Source of the DNA: Planctomycetota bacterium
GTDB lineage: Bacteria; Planctomycetota; Planctomycetia; Pirellulales; Pirellulaceae
Length of the DNA: 64,000 bases
Direction: 5' to 3'
NCBI GenBank assembly: GCA_024276655.1
Contig: JAJRWU010000068.1
Span: forward strand, 38,808-102,807
Shown here piece after piece: positions 34,271-42,823 of this stretch. The notes beneath the pieces were generated by a model, which saw nothing but the letters and a program-made list of their open reading frames with translations, did no database searches and was not told the origin of the DNA. Position numbers and translations under genes: made by a program. How positions within the stretch are numbered: the first letter of the stretch is position 1; the number at the start of each line of letters is the position of its first letter.

Positions 34271-34894
34271 ATGTCATTCGATGCGTCATTCGATGCCGGA
34301 GCGTATGGCGGCTGCTTTGCCGAACTTTTGCAGCCTACGCGATTAAACGCCTTGGGGCCGGGAACGCCGCACCAAGAGGTGAAAGCGAAATTACGCAGCC
34401 TTGATGTCGGTTCGGCCTTCGCTGGTTTTGAGGTTGTCGACCACGACGCGGCCCGTTGCTGCCTAGCTGGAGTTTGGCTGCTGCACGATTTTTTGGACGA
34501 ATCGCATAGCATCAGCCAAGGCGTCGAAACCACGACCGGCAGCTATTGGCACGGCGTCATGCATCGCCGCGAACCAGATTACTCCAACGCCAAGTACTGG
34601 TTTCGACGCGTCGGCGAGCACGCGGTTTTTGCGGAAGTGCAACGCCAGGCTGGAAAATTGGCGGCCGATGCGGCCACTCTGGAAAGCAAGGCGGAGTTTT
34701 TAGTAAAGCAACCGCGGTGGGATCCGTTTCGATTTATCGATTTATGTGAAGCGGCGGCGGGCGGCCAGAGCGAACCGGGTGGCCGGGAAACGGCGGCGCT
34801 CTGTCGCGAAATCGCGCAGGCGGAATGGCGCGTGCTGTTCGACGACTGCTTCGGCAAAGCGACGGGTGCTTCGGCAAGGCGACGGGGCGAATAG
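34271..34894 (+). CDS. Conserved protein of unknown function with duplicated ends
   Basis: 207 residues with no signal or membrane segment. The core is FEVVDHDAARCCLAGVWLLH, TTTGSYWHGVMHRREPDYSN, AKYWFRRVGEHAVF and QPRWDPFRFIDLCE. The strongly conserved-looking YWHGVMHRREPDYSNAKYWF segment suggests an enzyme active site, and I recall this family in many planctomycetes without a function. Both ends carry tandem duplications. One is a 12 bp unit at 34274-34297 (SFDASFDA). The other is a 20 bp unit at 34848-34887 that shifts the frame of the last residues. It is 17 bases after the esterase and just before the cysteine desulfurase. Confidence 0.75.
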   Translation: MSFDASFDAGAYGGCFAELLQPTRLNALGPGTPHQEVKAKLRSLDVGSAFAGFEVVDHDAARCCLAGVWLLHDFLDESHSISQGVETTTGSYWHGVMHRREPDYSNAKYWFRRVGEHAVFAEVQRQAGKLAADAATLESKAEFLVKQPRWDPFRFIDLCEAAAGGQSEPGGRETAALCREIAQAEWRVLFDDCFGKATGASARRRGE

Positions 34895-34936
34895 CATGAC
34901 TTGGTTTCGATTCCGCGTAATGATCGGCGCAAACGC

Positions 34937-36088
34937 ATGACGGTCTATCTTGATTGCAACGCCAGCACGCCGCCCGACCCGCGTGTCTTGGAGACGATGT
35001 GGCGGTGCTATGCGTTGGAGCACGGAAACGCTGGCAGTCCTCACGAATTTGGCCGCCGCGCCAAGGAAGCGGCGAACTTGGCGCGGGAGCTGGTCGGCGC
35101 CTTGGCGGGCGCCCGGCGGCATGAAGTCGTCTTCACCAGCGGCGCCACCGAAAGCAACAACCTGGCCCTGCTAGGACTTGCCGAACATGGCCAAACAACC
35201 GGCCGCCGCCATATTGTCAGCACGCAGATCGAACATAAGTCGGTGCTGGAGCCGCTGGAACTTCTGCGACAACGAGGATTTGAAATCACGCTGTTGCCGC
35301 CCAACGCCGGCGGACGCGTTTCGGCGGGCGATATCGTCGCCGCCCTGCGAGACGACACGCTCTTGGCGTCGGTCCAAGATGTCAACAATGAAACCGGCGT
35401 CTCGCAGCCGATTTCCGAAATTGCCGAGGCGCTAGCCGACAAAAATATTCTCTTGCATGTCGACGCTGCCCAGGGTTTCGGCAAAACGGGCGCCATTTTG
35501 CATCACCAAGCGATCGACCTGATCAGCATCAGCGGGCATAAAATCTATGGTCCTCAGGGCATCGGCGCTTTGATCGTGCGCCGCAGAAACTCGCAACTCC
35601 CGCCGCTTGCGCCGCTAATGACGGGCGGCGGGCAGGAGTTTGGCCTGCGTCCGGGAACGTTGCCGGTGGCGCTCGCGGTGGGATTGGGAAAAGCCGCTGA
35701 GTTGGCCGGGCTGGAAGCGAACACGCGCGCCGAGAAATGCCGAGCGTTCCGCAAACACCTGTGGGAGAGCCTCCAGGAGTTTCGCCCCACGATTCATGGT
35801 GACCCGAACTTCACGGCGCCGCACGCGATAAACCTTTCCTTTCCGAATGTCGATTCGGAGCAGGCCATTGAAGCGTTGGCGGGCCTGCTTGCCGTTTCAA
35901 ACGGTTCGGCTTGTACGTCGGTCTGTGCGACCGCCAGCCACGTGTTGGCCGCCATGGGTGTTGCCGCGGCGGAGCTTGACGGCGCGCTCCGCTTTTCTTG
36001 GATGCACGACACGCCCACACCCGATTGGGAAGCAGTGTGCGGCGTTTTGCGGGAATGCCAAGCCGCCTCAAACGCGTCGTCCCGATGA
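34937..36088 (+). CDS. Cysteine desulfurase (NifS/IscS/DndA type)
   Basis: A pyridoxal-phosphate enzyme that removes sulfur from cysteine for Fe-S clusters or thio-modifications. Visible motifs are the start TVYLDCNASTPPDPRVLETM, the HEFGRRAKEAANLARELVGA helix, FTSGATESNNLALLG, HVDAAQGFGKTG, SISGHKIYGPQGIGALI with the PLP lysine, and the catalytic-loop cysteine in SNGSACTSVCATASHVLAAM. The opening YLDCNASTP and GNAGSPHEFG are closest, from memory, to DndA-like enzymes, but no dndBCDE genes follow. Length is 383 residues. The start at 34937 aligns with the family. Confidence 0.88.
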   Translation: MTVYLDCNASTPPDPRVLETMWRCYALEHGNAGSPHEFGRRAKEAANLARELVGALAGARRHEVVFTSGATESNNLALLGLAEHGQTTGRRHIVSTQIEHKSVLEPLELLRQRGFEITLLPPNAGGRVSAGDIVAALRDDTLLASVQDVNNETGVSQPISEIAEALADKNILLHVDAAQGFGKTGAILHHQAIDLISISGHKIYGPQGIGALIVRRRNSQLPPLAPLMTGGGQEFGLRPGTLPVALAVGLGKAAELAGLEANTRAEKCRAFRKHLWESLQEFRPTIHGDPNFTAPHAINLSFPNVDSEQAIEALAGLLAVSNGSACTSVCATASHVLAAMGVAAAELDGALRFSWMHDTPTPDWEAVCGVLRECQAASNASSR

Positions 36089-36218
36089 CCGCAGGCGATG
36101 ACGCAAGGCGCAAGGCGACGGTCAGGGGCTTCGTTTTACCCCTATCATTGATCGGGTCTTGGCCCTAAACTGGTTCTTTCGTCAATGAGCAACTGCGATA
36201 TTAAGGTGAAAATCTCCC

Positions 36219-36422
36219 ATGCCGAAGCAAAAAACGCATAAAGGCACTAAAAAACGCTTCCGTCTTTCCGCCAAGGGAAAGGCGATGCACCGCAGCTCCG
36301 GCACCAGCCATCTGGCGGGCGGCGTTTCCAATAAGCGAAGTCGTAACCTGCGCGGCACCACTTCGGTGGATACCTGCATGGAAAAAACGATCCAAAAAGC
36401 CTTGGGGAAATACAGTAGTTAG
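36219..36422 (+). CDS. rpmI: Ribosomal protein bL35
   Basis: 67 residues starting PKQKTHKGTKKRFRLSAKGK, the classic bL35 start, then HRSSGTSHLAGGVSNKRSRN. It is a component of the large subunit. It is followed by rplT and pheST, as in many bacterial infC-rpmI-rplT-pheST clusters; infC itself is not in the window. Confidence 0.96.
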   Translation: MPKQKTHKGTKKRFRLSAKGKAMHRSSGTSHLAGGVSNKRSRNLRGTTSVDTCMEKTIQKALGKYSS

Positions 36423-36560
36423 ACAATAGAAGCTTCCCGGAACAGTGAGCGGTCGGCCAAATCGCGGCGAAACCGCAAATGAGCTCCCTAAAGCATGCGG
36501 GCAACAAAACGTCTCCTCGTTGTGGAGAGGCCTAGTGTGCGAAATGAATTGGATTGAAAA

Positions 36561-36917
36561 ATGAGGACAACCAAGGGCTCCGCCCGTAATAAGGCGAAGA
36601 ATCGTCTCTACAAAAAGGCCAAGGGTTACGTCGGCGGACGTGGAACCCTGCTGCGAACGGTGAAGGAAACCGTCATTCGTGCTGGCGTATTCGCCTACCG
36701 CGACCGTAAAGTACGAAAGCGTAATTTTCGCCGTCTCTGGATCGTTCGCATCAACGCGGCGGTTCGCGAACGCGGCTTGCGCTACGGCGATTTTATCCAC
36801 GGCCTGAAAAAGTCGGGCATCGACCTTGATCGGAAAATGTTGTCGGAAATGGCGATTGCCGATCCGGCGGCGTTCGACGCCGTTGTGGAAGAAGCCAAAT
36901 CCGCCTTGGCTGCGTAG
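36561..36917 (+). CDS. rplT: Ribosomal protein bL20
   Basis: 118 residues with the family pattern: [60 protein letters not shown] and [20 protein letters not shown]. It binds 23S rRNA early in assembly. A 13 bp perfect stem with a T run follows about 30 bases after the stop. Confidence 0.97.
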   Translation: MRTTKGSARNKAKNRLYKKAKGYVGGRGTLLRTVKETVIRAGVFAYRDRKVRKRNFRRLWIVRINAAVRERGLRYGDFIHGLKKSGIDLDRKMLSEMAIADPAAFDAVVEEAKSALAA

Positions 36918-36948
36918 AATCGTCCGAAAATCAGCGGTCGAAATTAAT

Positions 36949-36979
36949 AGCTCGGCATTTTGAAAATGCCGAGCTTTTG
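36949..36979 (+). terminator. Intrinsic terminator between rplT and pheS
   Basis: AGCTCGGCATTTT pairs perfectly with AAAATGCCGAGCT around a single G, followed by TTT. The stem is related to repeat F (GCCCGGCATTTT). It may end the ribosomal transcript or act as an attenuator for pheST. Confidence 0.75.
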
Positions 36980-37097
36980 TGAGCGGTCAACCGGTAAACT
37001 TACTTACAGACCGGTCTCTGGTTGGCTTGTTTGTAAAGCGTTTTCCTCCCTCTGTTTCCTACACGGCCGCGCGCCATCTTTTTCGAGTTTTGGAATT

Positions 37098-38156
37098 GTG
37101 TCCGAATTTCTTACCGAGATCGATGCGCTGCTTGCCGCGTCGGAGGCCGCCTTTTCGGCGGCGGAAGATGCGGAATCGCTGGAAGCCGCCCGCATCGATT
37201 TTCTGGGCGCCAAAAAAGGGCGGCTCAAATCGGTGCAGAAACTTTTGGGCGGCGTGCCCAAGGAAGACAAGCCGGCGGCGGGCAAACGCCTGAACGAAGT
37301 CAAGGGACTGATTCAAGCCGCCTTTGAAGCCTCGCAACAGCGCATTGCCGCGCCCGCCAACGACGCCGCAATAACCGAAGCCTTCGACCCCAGCCTGCCC
37401 GGCGCCACAACGCGCATCGGCAAACTCCACCCAATCACGCAAACGATTGAAGAACTGACCGACATCATGGGTCGGCTCGGTTTTTCCGTCGCCTTGGGGC
37501 CTGAAGTCGAAGATGAACGCCACAACTCCGAAGCCTTGAATATCAGCTTGGAGCATCCCGCGCGCGATCCTCTCGATAACTTCTATTTGAGCACGGCAAG
37601 GAAAAATACCGCGAAGAATAACACGGCCCCCAATAATAAAAACACAGCGGCGTCCGGCGGCGCCACGCTCATACGCAGCCAGACCAGCACCGTGCAAATT
37701 CGCGTGATGGAAAACACGCCGCCGCCGATTCGCATTATCTCGCTGGGCCGCGTTTATCGGACCGATGAAGCCGACAAAACCCACTACCCGATGTTCCACC
37801 AAATGGAAGGTTTGTGGATCGATACCGACGTCACCATGGCCGACCTCAAAACGGTGTTGCGATTGTTCGCTGTTAGTTACCTCGGCGCCGATGTGCATGT
37901 TCGTTTTCGGCCATCGTTTTTCCCCTTCACCGAACCCAGCGTGGAGGCCGATTATTTGTGGAACGGCGCCTGGGTGGAGTTTGGCGGCGCCGGAATGGTC
38001 GACCCCAACGTATTGAAGGAGGTCGGCTACGATCCGGAAGAGGTGATCGGCTTTGCGTTCGGATTGGGTGTGGAGCGGCTCTGCATGCGGCGGCACAATA
38101 TCACGGATATTCGCGAATTCTATCGGAACAACGTGCGGTTTTTGCACCAGTTCTAA
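37098..38156 (+). CDS. pheS: Phenylalanine-tRNA ligase alpha subunit PheS
   Basis: PheS carries the aminoacylation site. The start is taken as GTG at 37098 ([18 protein letters not shown]), since the frame upstream is not family-like. After the coiled-coil N-terminus come [36 protein letters not shown], motif 2 [20 protein letters not shown] and [10 protein letters not shown], and motif 3 [20 protein letters not shown]. Between NFYL and [10 protein letters not shown] is a low-complexity insert of about 25 residues rich in Asn, Thr, Ala and Lys ([19 protein letters not shown]), absent from usual PheS. Length is 352 against about 327 in E. coli. Confidence 0.95.
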   Translation: MSEFLTEIDALLAASEAAFSAAEDAESLEAARIDFLGAKKGRLKSVQKLLGGVPKEDKPAAGKRLNEVKGLIQAAFEASQQRIAAPANDAAITEAFDPSLPGATTRIGKLHPITQTIEELTDIMGRLGFSVALGPEVEDERHNSEALNISLEHPARDPLDNFYLSTARKNTAKNNTAPNNKNTAASGGATLIRSQTSTVQIRVMENTPPPIRIISLGRVYRTDEADKTHYPMFHQMEGLWIDTDVTMADLKTVLRLFAVSYLGADVHVRFRPSFFPFTEPSVEADYLWNGAWVEFGGAGMVDPNVLKEVGYDPEEVIGFAFGLGVERLCMRRHNITDIREFYRNNVRFLHQF

Positions 38157-38238
38157 TCATCTCCGCGTGATCCTGGCGGCTCGCGAAACCTTTTACTCGC
38201 GAAACCCTCGGACCGCGCCCTTTAAGCGGTACGGCGCT

Positions 38239-40278
38239 ATGTTGGTATCTTGGGAGTGGCTCAAAGAATACACGGCTCTCGAAATGGACCGGGAGCAGTT
38301 GGAAGATCGCCTGGCGATGTCGGGTTTGAACCACGAAGGTACGGAGCAGGTCGGCGACGACTTCGCCATCGACCTGGAAGTCACCAGCAATCGGCCAGAT
38401 TGCCTGGGCCATATCGGCGTCGCGCGGGAGATTGCCGTGCTCTGGGACCAACCGCTGCACGTTACCGCGCCGGCTCCGCAAGAAGGCAAGGAGGCTGCAT
38501 CGAAATCAACATCGGTGGTGGTGGAGTGCCCGGAATTATGTCGTCGTTATACGGCGCGTATTATTCGCGGCGTGAAAATCGGCCCCAGTCCACAATGGTT
38601 GCAGCAGCGACTGAAAACGGTCGGCATTGAGGCGGTCAACAACGTGGTGGATATCTCGAACTACGTGTTGATGGAGTGTGGGCAGCCGCTGCATACTTTC
38701 GATTTCGCCCGGCTTTCCGAAAGCCGCATCATTGTTCGAGAAGCGCGAAAAGGCGAGAAGCTGGTCGCGATCGACCACAAAACGTACGAACTCGAACCGG
38801 GTATGTGCATTATCGCCGACGCCGCAGGACCTGTAGCGCTGGCCGGTGTGATGGGCGGCGCCGCAACGGAAGTCGGGCCCGGCGCCACCGATTTGCTGAT
38901 CGAAGCGGCCGATTTCGCGCCCTTGAATGTTCGCACGACGGCGCGTCGTTTGAAGTTGCACAGCGATTCGTCATATCGGTTCGAGCGCGGCGTCGATCCC
39001 GAAGGCATCGACTGGGCCAGTCGCCGCTGTTGCGAATTGATTTTAGAACTGGCTGGCGGCGTGCTGGAATGCGGTATGGCGGAGGTCCATCAAGCGGCGC
39101 CGCCCCGCGAGCCGATTACGTTGCGGCAGTCGCAGATCAAACGCGTGCTGGGAATCGAGGTTCCCGCCGATGAAACGCGGCGCATTCTCACTGCGTTGGG
39201 CGCCAAGATTCTGGGCGAACCGTCTGATACGTTGCAAGTGGCGCCGCCCAGTTGGCGCCGCGACCTGACGCGCGAAATCGACTTGATCGAGGAAGTCGCC
39301 CGTATGCACGGCTACGACAAAATCCCCGAAGATGCGCGCGTCCCCATGACCGCCTCCCACAAGCGCGAGGGGGATCGGGTGTTATCGATTGTGCGCGGCG
39401 TGTTGACCGCCCGCGGGTTTGACGAAGCCATGACCACCAGCGTGAGCAACTTGGAATGGGTGGAATGTTTTCGTGCGTGGTCCGACCAACCGCCGCTGCA
39501 AATTCGCCCCGCCATGCTGCGCGGCGCCGATCGTCTGCGGCAAAGTTTGATTCCCAGCCTGCTGGAGTCGCGACGGGTGAATGAATCGTTCGCCAATTCG
39601 GTGATTGAACTTTTTGAAACGGCCAAAGTCTATTTGCCGCAAGACGCCGCGCTTCCCAATGAACAACTGATGCTGGCGCTCACCAGCGGCCGCGACTTTT
39701 TCCATGTCAAAGGCGCCATCGAACAAATCATTCAGGCGTTGCACGCGGGCATTGCCGTCGATATTTCGCCGGCCAACATGGAAATGCTCGATCCTGTTCG
39801 TTCCTGCCGCTTGAGCGCTGGCGGCGAAGCGTTCGGCGTGCTGGGAGAGGTCACTCCCGCCGGTTGCAAAAAATTCGGATTGCGAGGCGCCACGACCGTG
39901 GCGGAAATCAGGCTGGGCGTGTTGGAAAAGGCGGCCAAACTCATTCCGCAATTCGCCGGACTGAGCACGTCGCCGGCCATCTCGCGTGATTTGAATCTGG
40001 TGCTTGATGAATCGGTGCGTTGGTCCGACCTCGAAACAACCGTTCGCGCTTCCGCCACGGACGCCGCCGCCGCGGTTGGCGCCGTGTTGGAGGCGGTCGA
40101 CTTCCGCGAGATTTTCCGCAACGCCAAAAAAGACGGGTCCGGAAAAAAACGCCTGCTGTTTTCGGTCACCTTCCGGGCCGATGATCGCACCTTGACGAAC
40201 CAGCAGGCCGACGAAGTTCGCGAAAAAATCTGCGCGGCTTGCCAGCGCGAGCACGGCGCGGCGCTCTTGGCCGGTTGA
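38239..40278 (+). CDS. pheT: Phenylalanine-tRNA ligase beta subunit PheT
   Basis: The start at 38239 (LVSWEWLKEYTALEMDREQL) matches the short PheT form that lacks the N-terminal EMAP/OB tRNA-binding domain. Typical segments are DLEVTSNRPDCLGHIGVARE, NNVVDISNYVLMECGQPLHT, LAGVMGGAATEV, FEAADFAP-type sequence, SYRFERGVDPEGIDWASRR and the B5 domain RQSQIKRVLGIEVPADETRR. It ends in a ferredoxin-fold anticodon-binding domain (PAISRDLNLVLDESVRWSDL, then LTNQQADEVREKI). Length is 679 residues. It is 82 bp after pheS. Confidence 0.95.
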   Translation: MLVSWEWLKEYTALEMDREQLEDRLAMSGLNHEGTEQVGDDFAIDLEVTSNRPDCLGHIGVAREIAVLWDQPLHVTAPAPQEGKEAASKSTSVVVECPELCRRYTARIIRGVKIGPSPQWLQQRLKTVGIEAVNNVVDISNYVLMECGQPLHTFDFARLSESRIIVREARKGEKLVAIDHKTYELEPGMCIIADAAGPVALAGVMGGAATEVGPGATDLLIEAADFAPLNVRTTARRLKLHSDSSYRFERGVDPEGIDWASRRCCELILELAGGVLECGMAEVHQAAPPREPITLRQSQIKRVLGIEVPADETRRILTALGAKILGEPSDTLQVAPPSWRRDLTREIDLIEEVARMHGYDKIPEDARVPMTASHKREGDRVLSIVRGVLTARGFDEAMTTSVSNLEWVECFRAWSDQPPLQIRPAMLRGADRLRQSLIPSLLESRRVNESFANSVIELFETAKVYLPQDAALPNEQLMLALTSGRDFFHVKGAIEQIIQALHAGIAVDISPANMEMLDPVRSCRLSAGGEAFGVLGEVTPAGCKKFGLRGATTVAEIRLGVLEKAAKLIPQFAGLSTSPAISRDLNLVLDESVRWSDLETTVRASATDAAAAVGAVLEAVDFREIFRNAKKDGSGKKRLLFSVTFRADDRTLTNQQADEVREKICAACQREHGAALLAG

Positions 40279-40342
40279 CGGTATGTTTCCGTCCCGCTCG
40301 ATAAATCAATCCTCTAAAAAAATCTCGGAAAGACTCGCTCCC

Positions 40343-41608
40343 ATGGCTGCATCCTTCAGTGAATTTGCCGCTTCGGTGAAATCGGAAACCGCTTTTACGG
40401 TGTTGGCCGTGGCGAAGCAACTCATTGCCGCCGGCAAGGATGTGATCGAACTCGAAATCGGCGATAGTCCCTTCCCCACATCTCCGGCGGCGCGGGAGGC
40501 GGGCATTCAAGCCATCGAAGCCGACCATTGCCATTACGGGCCTTCGCTCGGCCTGCCCGATTTTCGCGCGGCGGCGTCCGACTACGTGAACCGGGAGTAC
40601 GGGCTGGAAACGACGGCTGAGAATATCGTTGCAGGCCCCGGCGCGAAGAACTTCGAGCAACTGTTTTGCGAGGCGTTTCTCAATCCTGGCGATGGCGTGT
40701 TGGTGTTCAGCCCCTATTTCCCCACGTATCCGCCAAACATTTTGCGGCGTGGGGCGCGGGTTTGTCTTGCCGATTTGAAACGCTCGAATGCGTTTCGCCC
40801 GAATCTTGAAGACGTGCAAAAGTTTCTTGAGGAAGATCCCCGCCCGAAGGCGATTTTTTTGAACAGTCCTCACAACCCGACCGGCGGCGTCGCGGAGCTG
40901 GAGGATCTTGTCGGCTTGGCCGATTTGGTGCGTGGCAAGGATGTGGCCGTGTTGAGCGATGAACCGTACGACCGCATGGTTTGGCGGGGCCAGCATCATT
41001 CGCTGCTCGCGCAACCGGGCATGCTGGAACAAGCCGTGGGCGCGTACACATTCAGTAAGTCGTTCAGCATGAGCGGTTGGCGGTTGGGCTTTGCCGTGGG
41101 CAGCGCCCCAACGGTTCAAATGTTGGGCAAGCTGACCAACTCAGCGCTCTCCTGCGTGCCGCCATTCACACAGATGGCCGGCGCCGCCGCCATGCGAAAC
41201 GACTGCGCGCTGCGCGACACGCAAATGCAGGAGTTCCGCCTCAAGGTCGAACTGCTGGTGGAGGAACTTAACCGGGTGGAGGGCGTCTCTTGTTTGATGC
41301 CCGGCGGCACGTTTTATGTTTTCCCAGCCGTGGCCGAAATTTGCAATCGTTTGAAAATCACTTCGCACGGCTTGGCGATGTATCTGCTCGAAGGGGCCGA
41401 CGACGCCCAAGGCGTGGCCTGTTTGGGCGGCGAATGTTTTGGCGACGCCGGGCATGGCTTTTTGCGATTAAGCTGCGCCCAGCCCAACGACCGCCTTAGC
41501 CAAGCGGTGGCCTTCATCGCCGAAGCCGTCAAAAAACAAGACCGCATCGACGCCTACCTCGCCAGCCACGAAGACGCCCGCTTGGCCCAGCCCTACGAAA
41601 TGGATTGA
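40343..41608 (+). CDS. Class I/II pyridoxal-phosphate aminotransferase
   Basis: An aspartate-aminotransferase-fold enzyme of 421 residues. It has LEIGDSPFPTSPAAREAGIQ, HYGPSLGLPDFRAAASDYVN, LNSPHNPTGGV (PLP-binding Asn), VLSDEPYDRMVW (PLP-binding Asp/Tyr), TFSKSFSMSGWRLGF with the Schiff-base lysine, and a terminal FLRLSCAQP with the substrate-carboxylate Arg. The start at 40343 aligns the N-terminus; GGAAAG lies 10 bases upstream. The substrate cannot be fixed from motifs. It lies 64 bp after pheT, so a role in aromatic amino-acid metabolism is possible but unproven. Confidence 0.9.
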   Translation: MAASFSEFAASVKSETAFTVLAVAKQLIAAGKDVIELEIGDSPFPTSPAAREAGIQAIEADHCHYGPSLGLPDFRAAASDYVNREYGLETTAENIVAGPGAKNFEQLFCEAFLNPGDGVLVFSPYFPTYPPNILRRGARVCLADLKRSNAFRPNLEDVQKFLEEDPRPKAIFLNSPHNPTGGVAELEDLVGLADLVRGKDVAVLSDEPYDRMVWRGQHHSLLAQPGMLEQAVGAYTFSKSFSMSGWRLGFAVGSAPTVQMLGKLTNSALSCVPPFTQMAGAAAMRNDCALRDTQMQEFRLKVELLVEELNRVEGVSCLMPGGTFYVFPAVAEICNRLKITSHGLAMYLLEGADDAQGVACLGGECFGDAGHGFLRLSCAQPNDRLSQAVAFIAEAVKKQDRIDAYLASHEDARLAQPYEMD

Positions 41609-41612
41609 GCTT

Positions 41613-42539
41613 TTAGGCAATATCCCGGGCGCACCGATCCAGGTATTTGCGGGAGCGATTGATCGCGGCCGTGCAATCGGCGGCCTTCGGCAGTATGGGA
41701 ATGCCGCGCGGCGTGGGATGCATGAAGATTTCCGTCCAACGTTGGTAGTTGATTTTTTTCAAGGCGGCGGCGATCGGCCGAAAATCGAGCGAACCAATGC
41801 CCGGCATCTGCAAGAGCGCCAGTTGTGCGTCGGTCTGGTTGGCGCCCTGGCCGTGCTCCCAGGCGTAAAAATGGACCAACGCCGGCCCCAAATGTTCTAT
41901 CAACGCGGCCAGCACGTGAGGATCTTGCGGCAAGTGGTAGGGCGCCAGCGCGATGCCGATGTGCTTCGAGCGATTCAAGTCGGCAAAGTAGCGAATCGAA
42001 TCGGGCGAAGCCACCAATGCGTTGGCGTGATTTTCAATGCCGATCACGACATCCAACTCCTCGGCCACCGCGATTTGCGGCTTCATGCGTTCGAGAAATT
42101 TCGCCACGCCCGCCTTGGCTTCCGCGCCCTCAACATTTTTTGGCCCGGTGCTACCGCTGATCATCAAACGCCCGCCGAATTTTTTCAGCACGCGCAGTTC
42201 GTCCTGCAGATGCAGCGGCCCCAACTTGTACTGCGTGATCATGCCCAGGCGAACATCATGCTGGCGGAGCATTTTGGCGAACTTTTCATGCCCCATCGCC
42301 TCGATTTGTTCGCGTTGATCGCCATGGCTGAGCGGCCATACGTCGAGGAATTTCGTGCCGGTCTTGGCGACTTCCGGCAGGATTTCCGCCAGTTTCAGCT
42401 TGCCGTACATGCTTGAGCCGAGCACGTACTCGAAACGGAATTCTCTCTTGGATTCGGCTTCGGCCGAAGGCAGGCGGTTCGCGACGACGGCAGCGCCGAC
42501 CGCAGCGCCGGTGCGTAAAAAATCTCGACGAGTGGTCAT
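41613..42539 (-). CDS. Tat-exported sugar phosphate isomerase/epimerase-like TIM-barrel protein
   Basis: The start at 42539 gives a twin-arginine signal (TTRRDFLRTGAAVGAAVVAN). The remainder is a xylose-isomerase-like TIM barrel: LKLAEILPEVAKTGTKFLDV, RLGMITQYKLGPLHLQDEL, VVIGIENHANALVASPDSI, IGIALAPYHLPQDPHVLAAL and HFYAWEHGQG. His and Glu residues at strand ends (IENHAN, YAWEHG) suggest a metal site. Length is 308 residues. Proteins of this type are abundant in planctomycetes as exported sugar enzymes. It is convergent with the aminotransferase gene, 4 bases apart. Confidence 0.85.
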   Translation of the reverse strand: MTTRRDFLRTGAAVGAAVVANRLPSAEAESKREFRFEYVLGSSMYGKLKLAEILPEVAKTGTKFLDVWPLSHGDQREQIEAMGHEKFAKMLRQHDVRLGMITQYKLGPLHLQDELRVLKKFGGRLMISGSTGPKNVEGAEAKAGVAKFLERMKPQIAVAEELDVVIGIENHANALVASPDSIRYFADLNRSKHIGIALAPYHLPQDPHVLAALIEHLGPALVHFYAWEHGQGANQTDAQLALLQMPGIGSLDFRPIAAALKKINYQRWTEIFMHPTPRGIPILPKAADCTAAINRSRKYLDRCARDIA

Positions 42540-42722
42540 GTTGGTTGCGCAGACGTTAGGGTGCGGCGGGAAAAAAGGCGTGTGAGAAAGCAGGCTTTGC
42601 ACGAATCAAGCGGAGTGTCCACTCTAGAATACCATGGACGCCGCCCGATTTCAGCAACCTCGCCCAACTCCGCCACTCCCGTCAACGATCTCCGGCGTCA
42701 CGACGAAACGCTATGGCGTTTT

Positions 42723-42799
42723 ACCTTCTAACACAACTTGGTAGGTCAGCATCAAACTCCGTGTTTAAAACGCCAAACAGGGGTTATGTTAGGAGCTCT
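42723..42799. repeat. Dispersed repeat family E, copy 3 (reverse)
   Basis: ACCTTCTAACACAACTTGG to GTTATGTTAGGAGCTC. It lies 24 bases beyond the stop codon of argF. Confidence 0.88.
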
Positions 42800-42823
42800 T
42801 CGGGTGAAATTACGTGTTCGGCG

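Noticed and set aside
34937..36088. DNA phosphorothioation (Dnd) island
   Set aside because: Only a DndA-like desulfurase is present; no dndB, C, D or E and no restriction genes are nearby.
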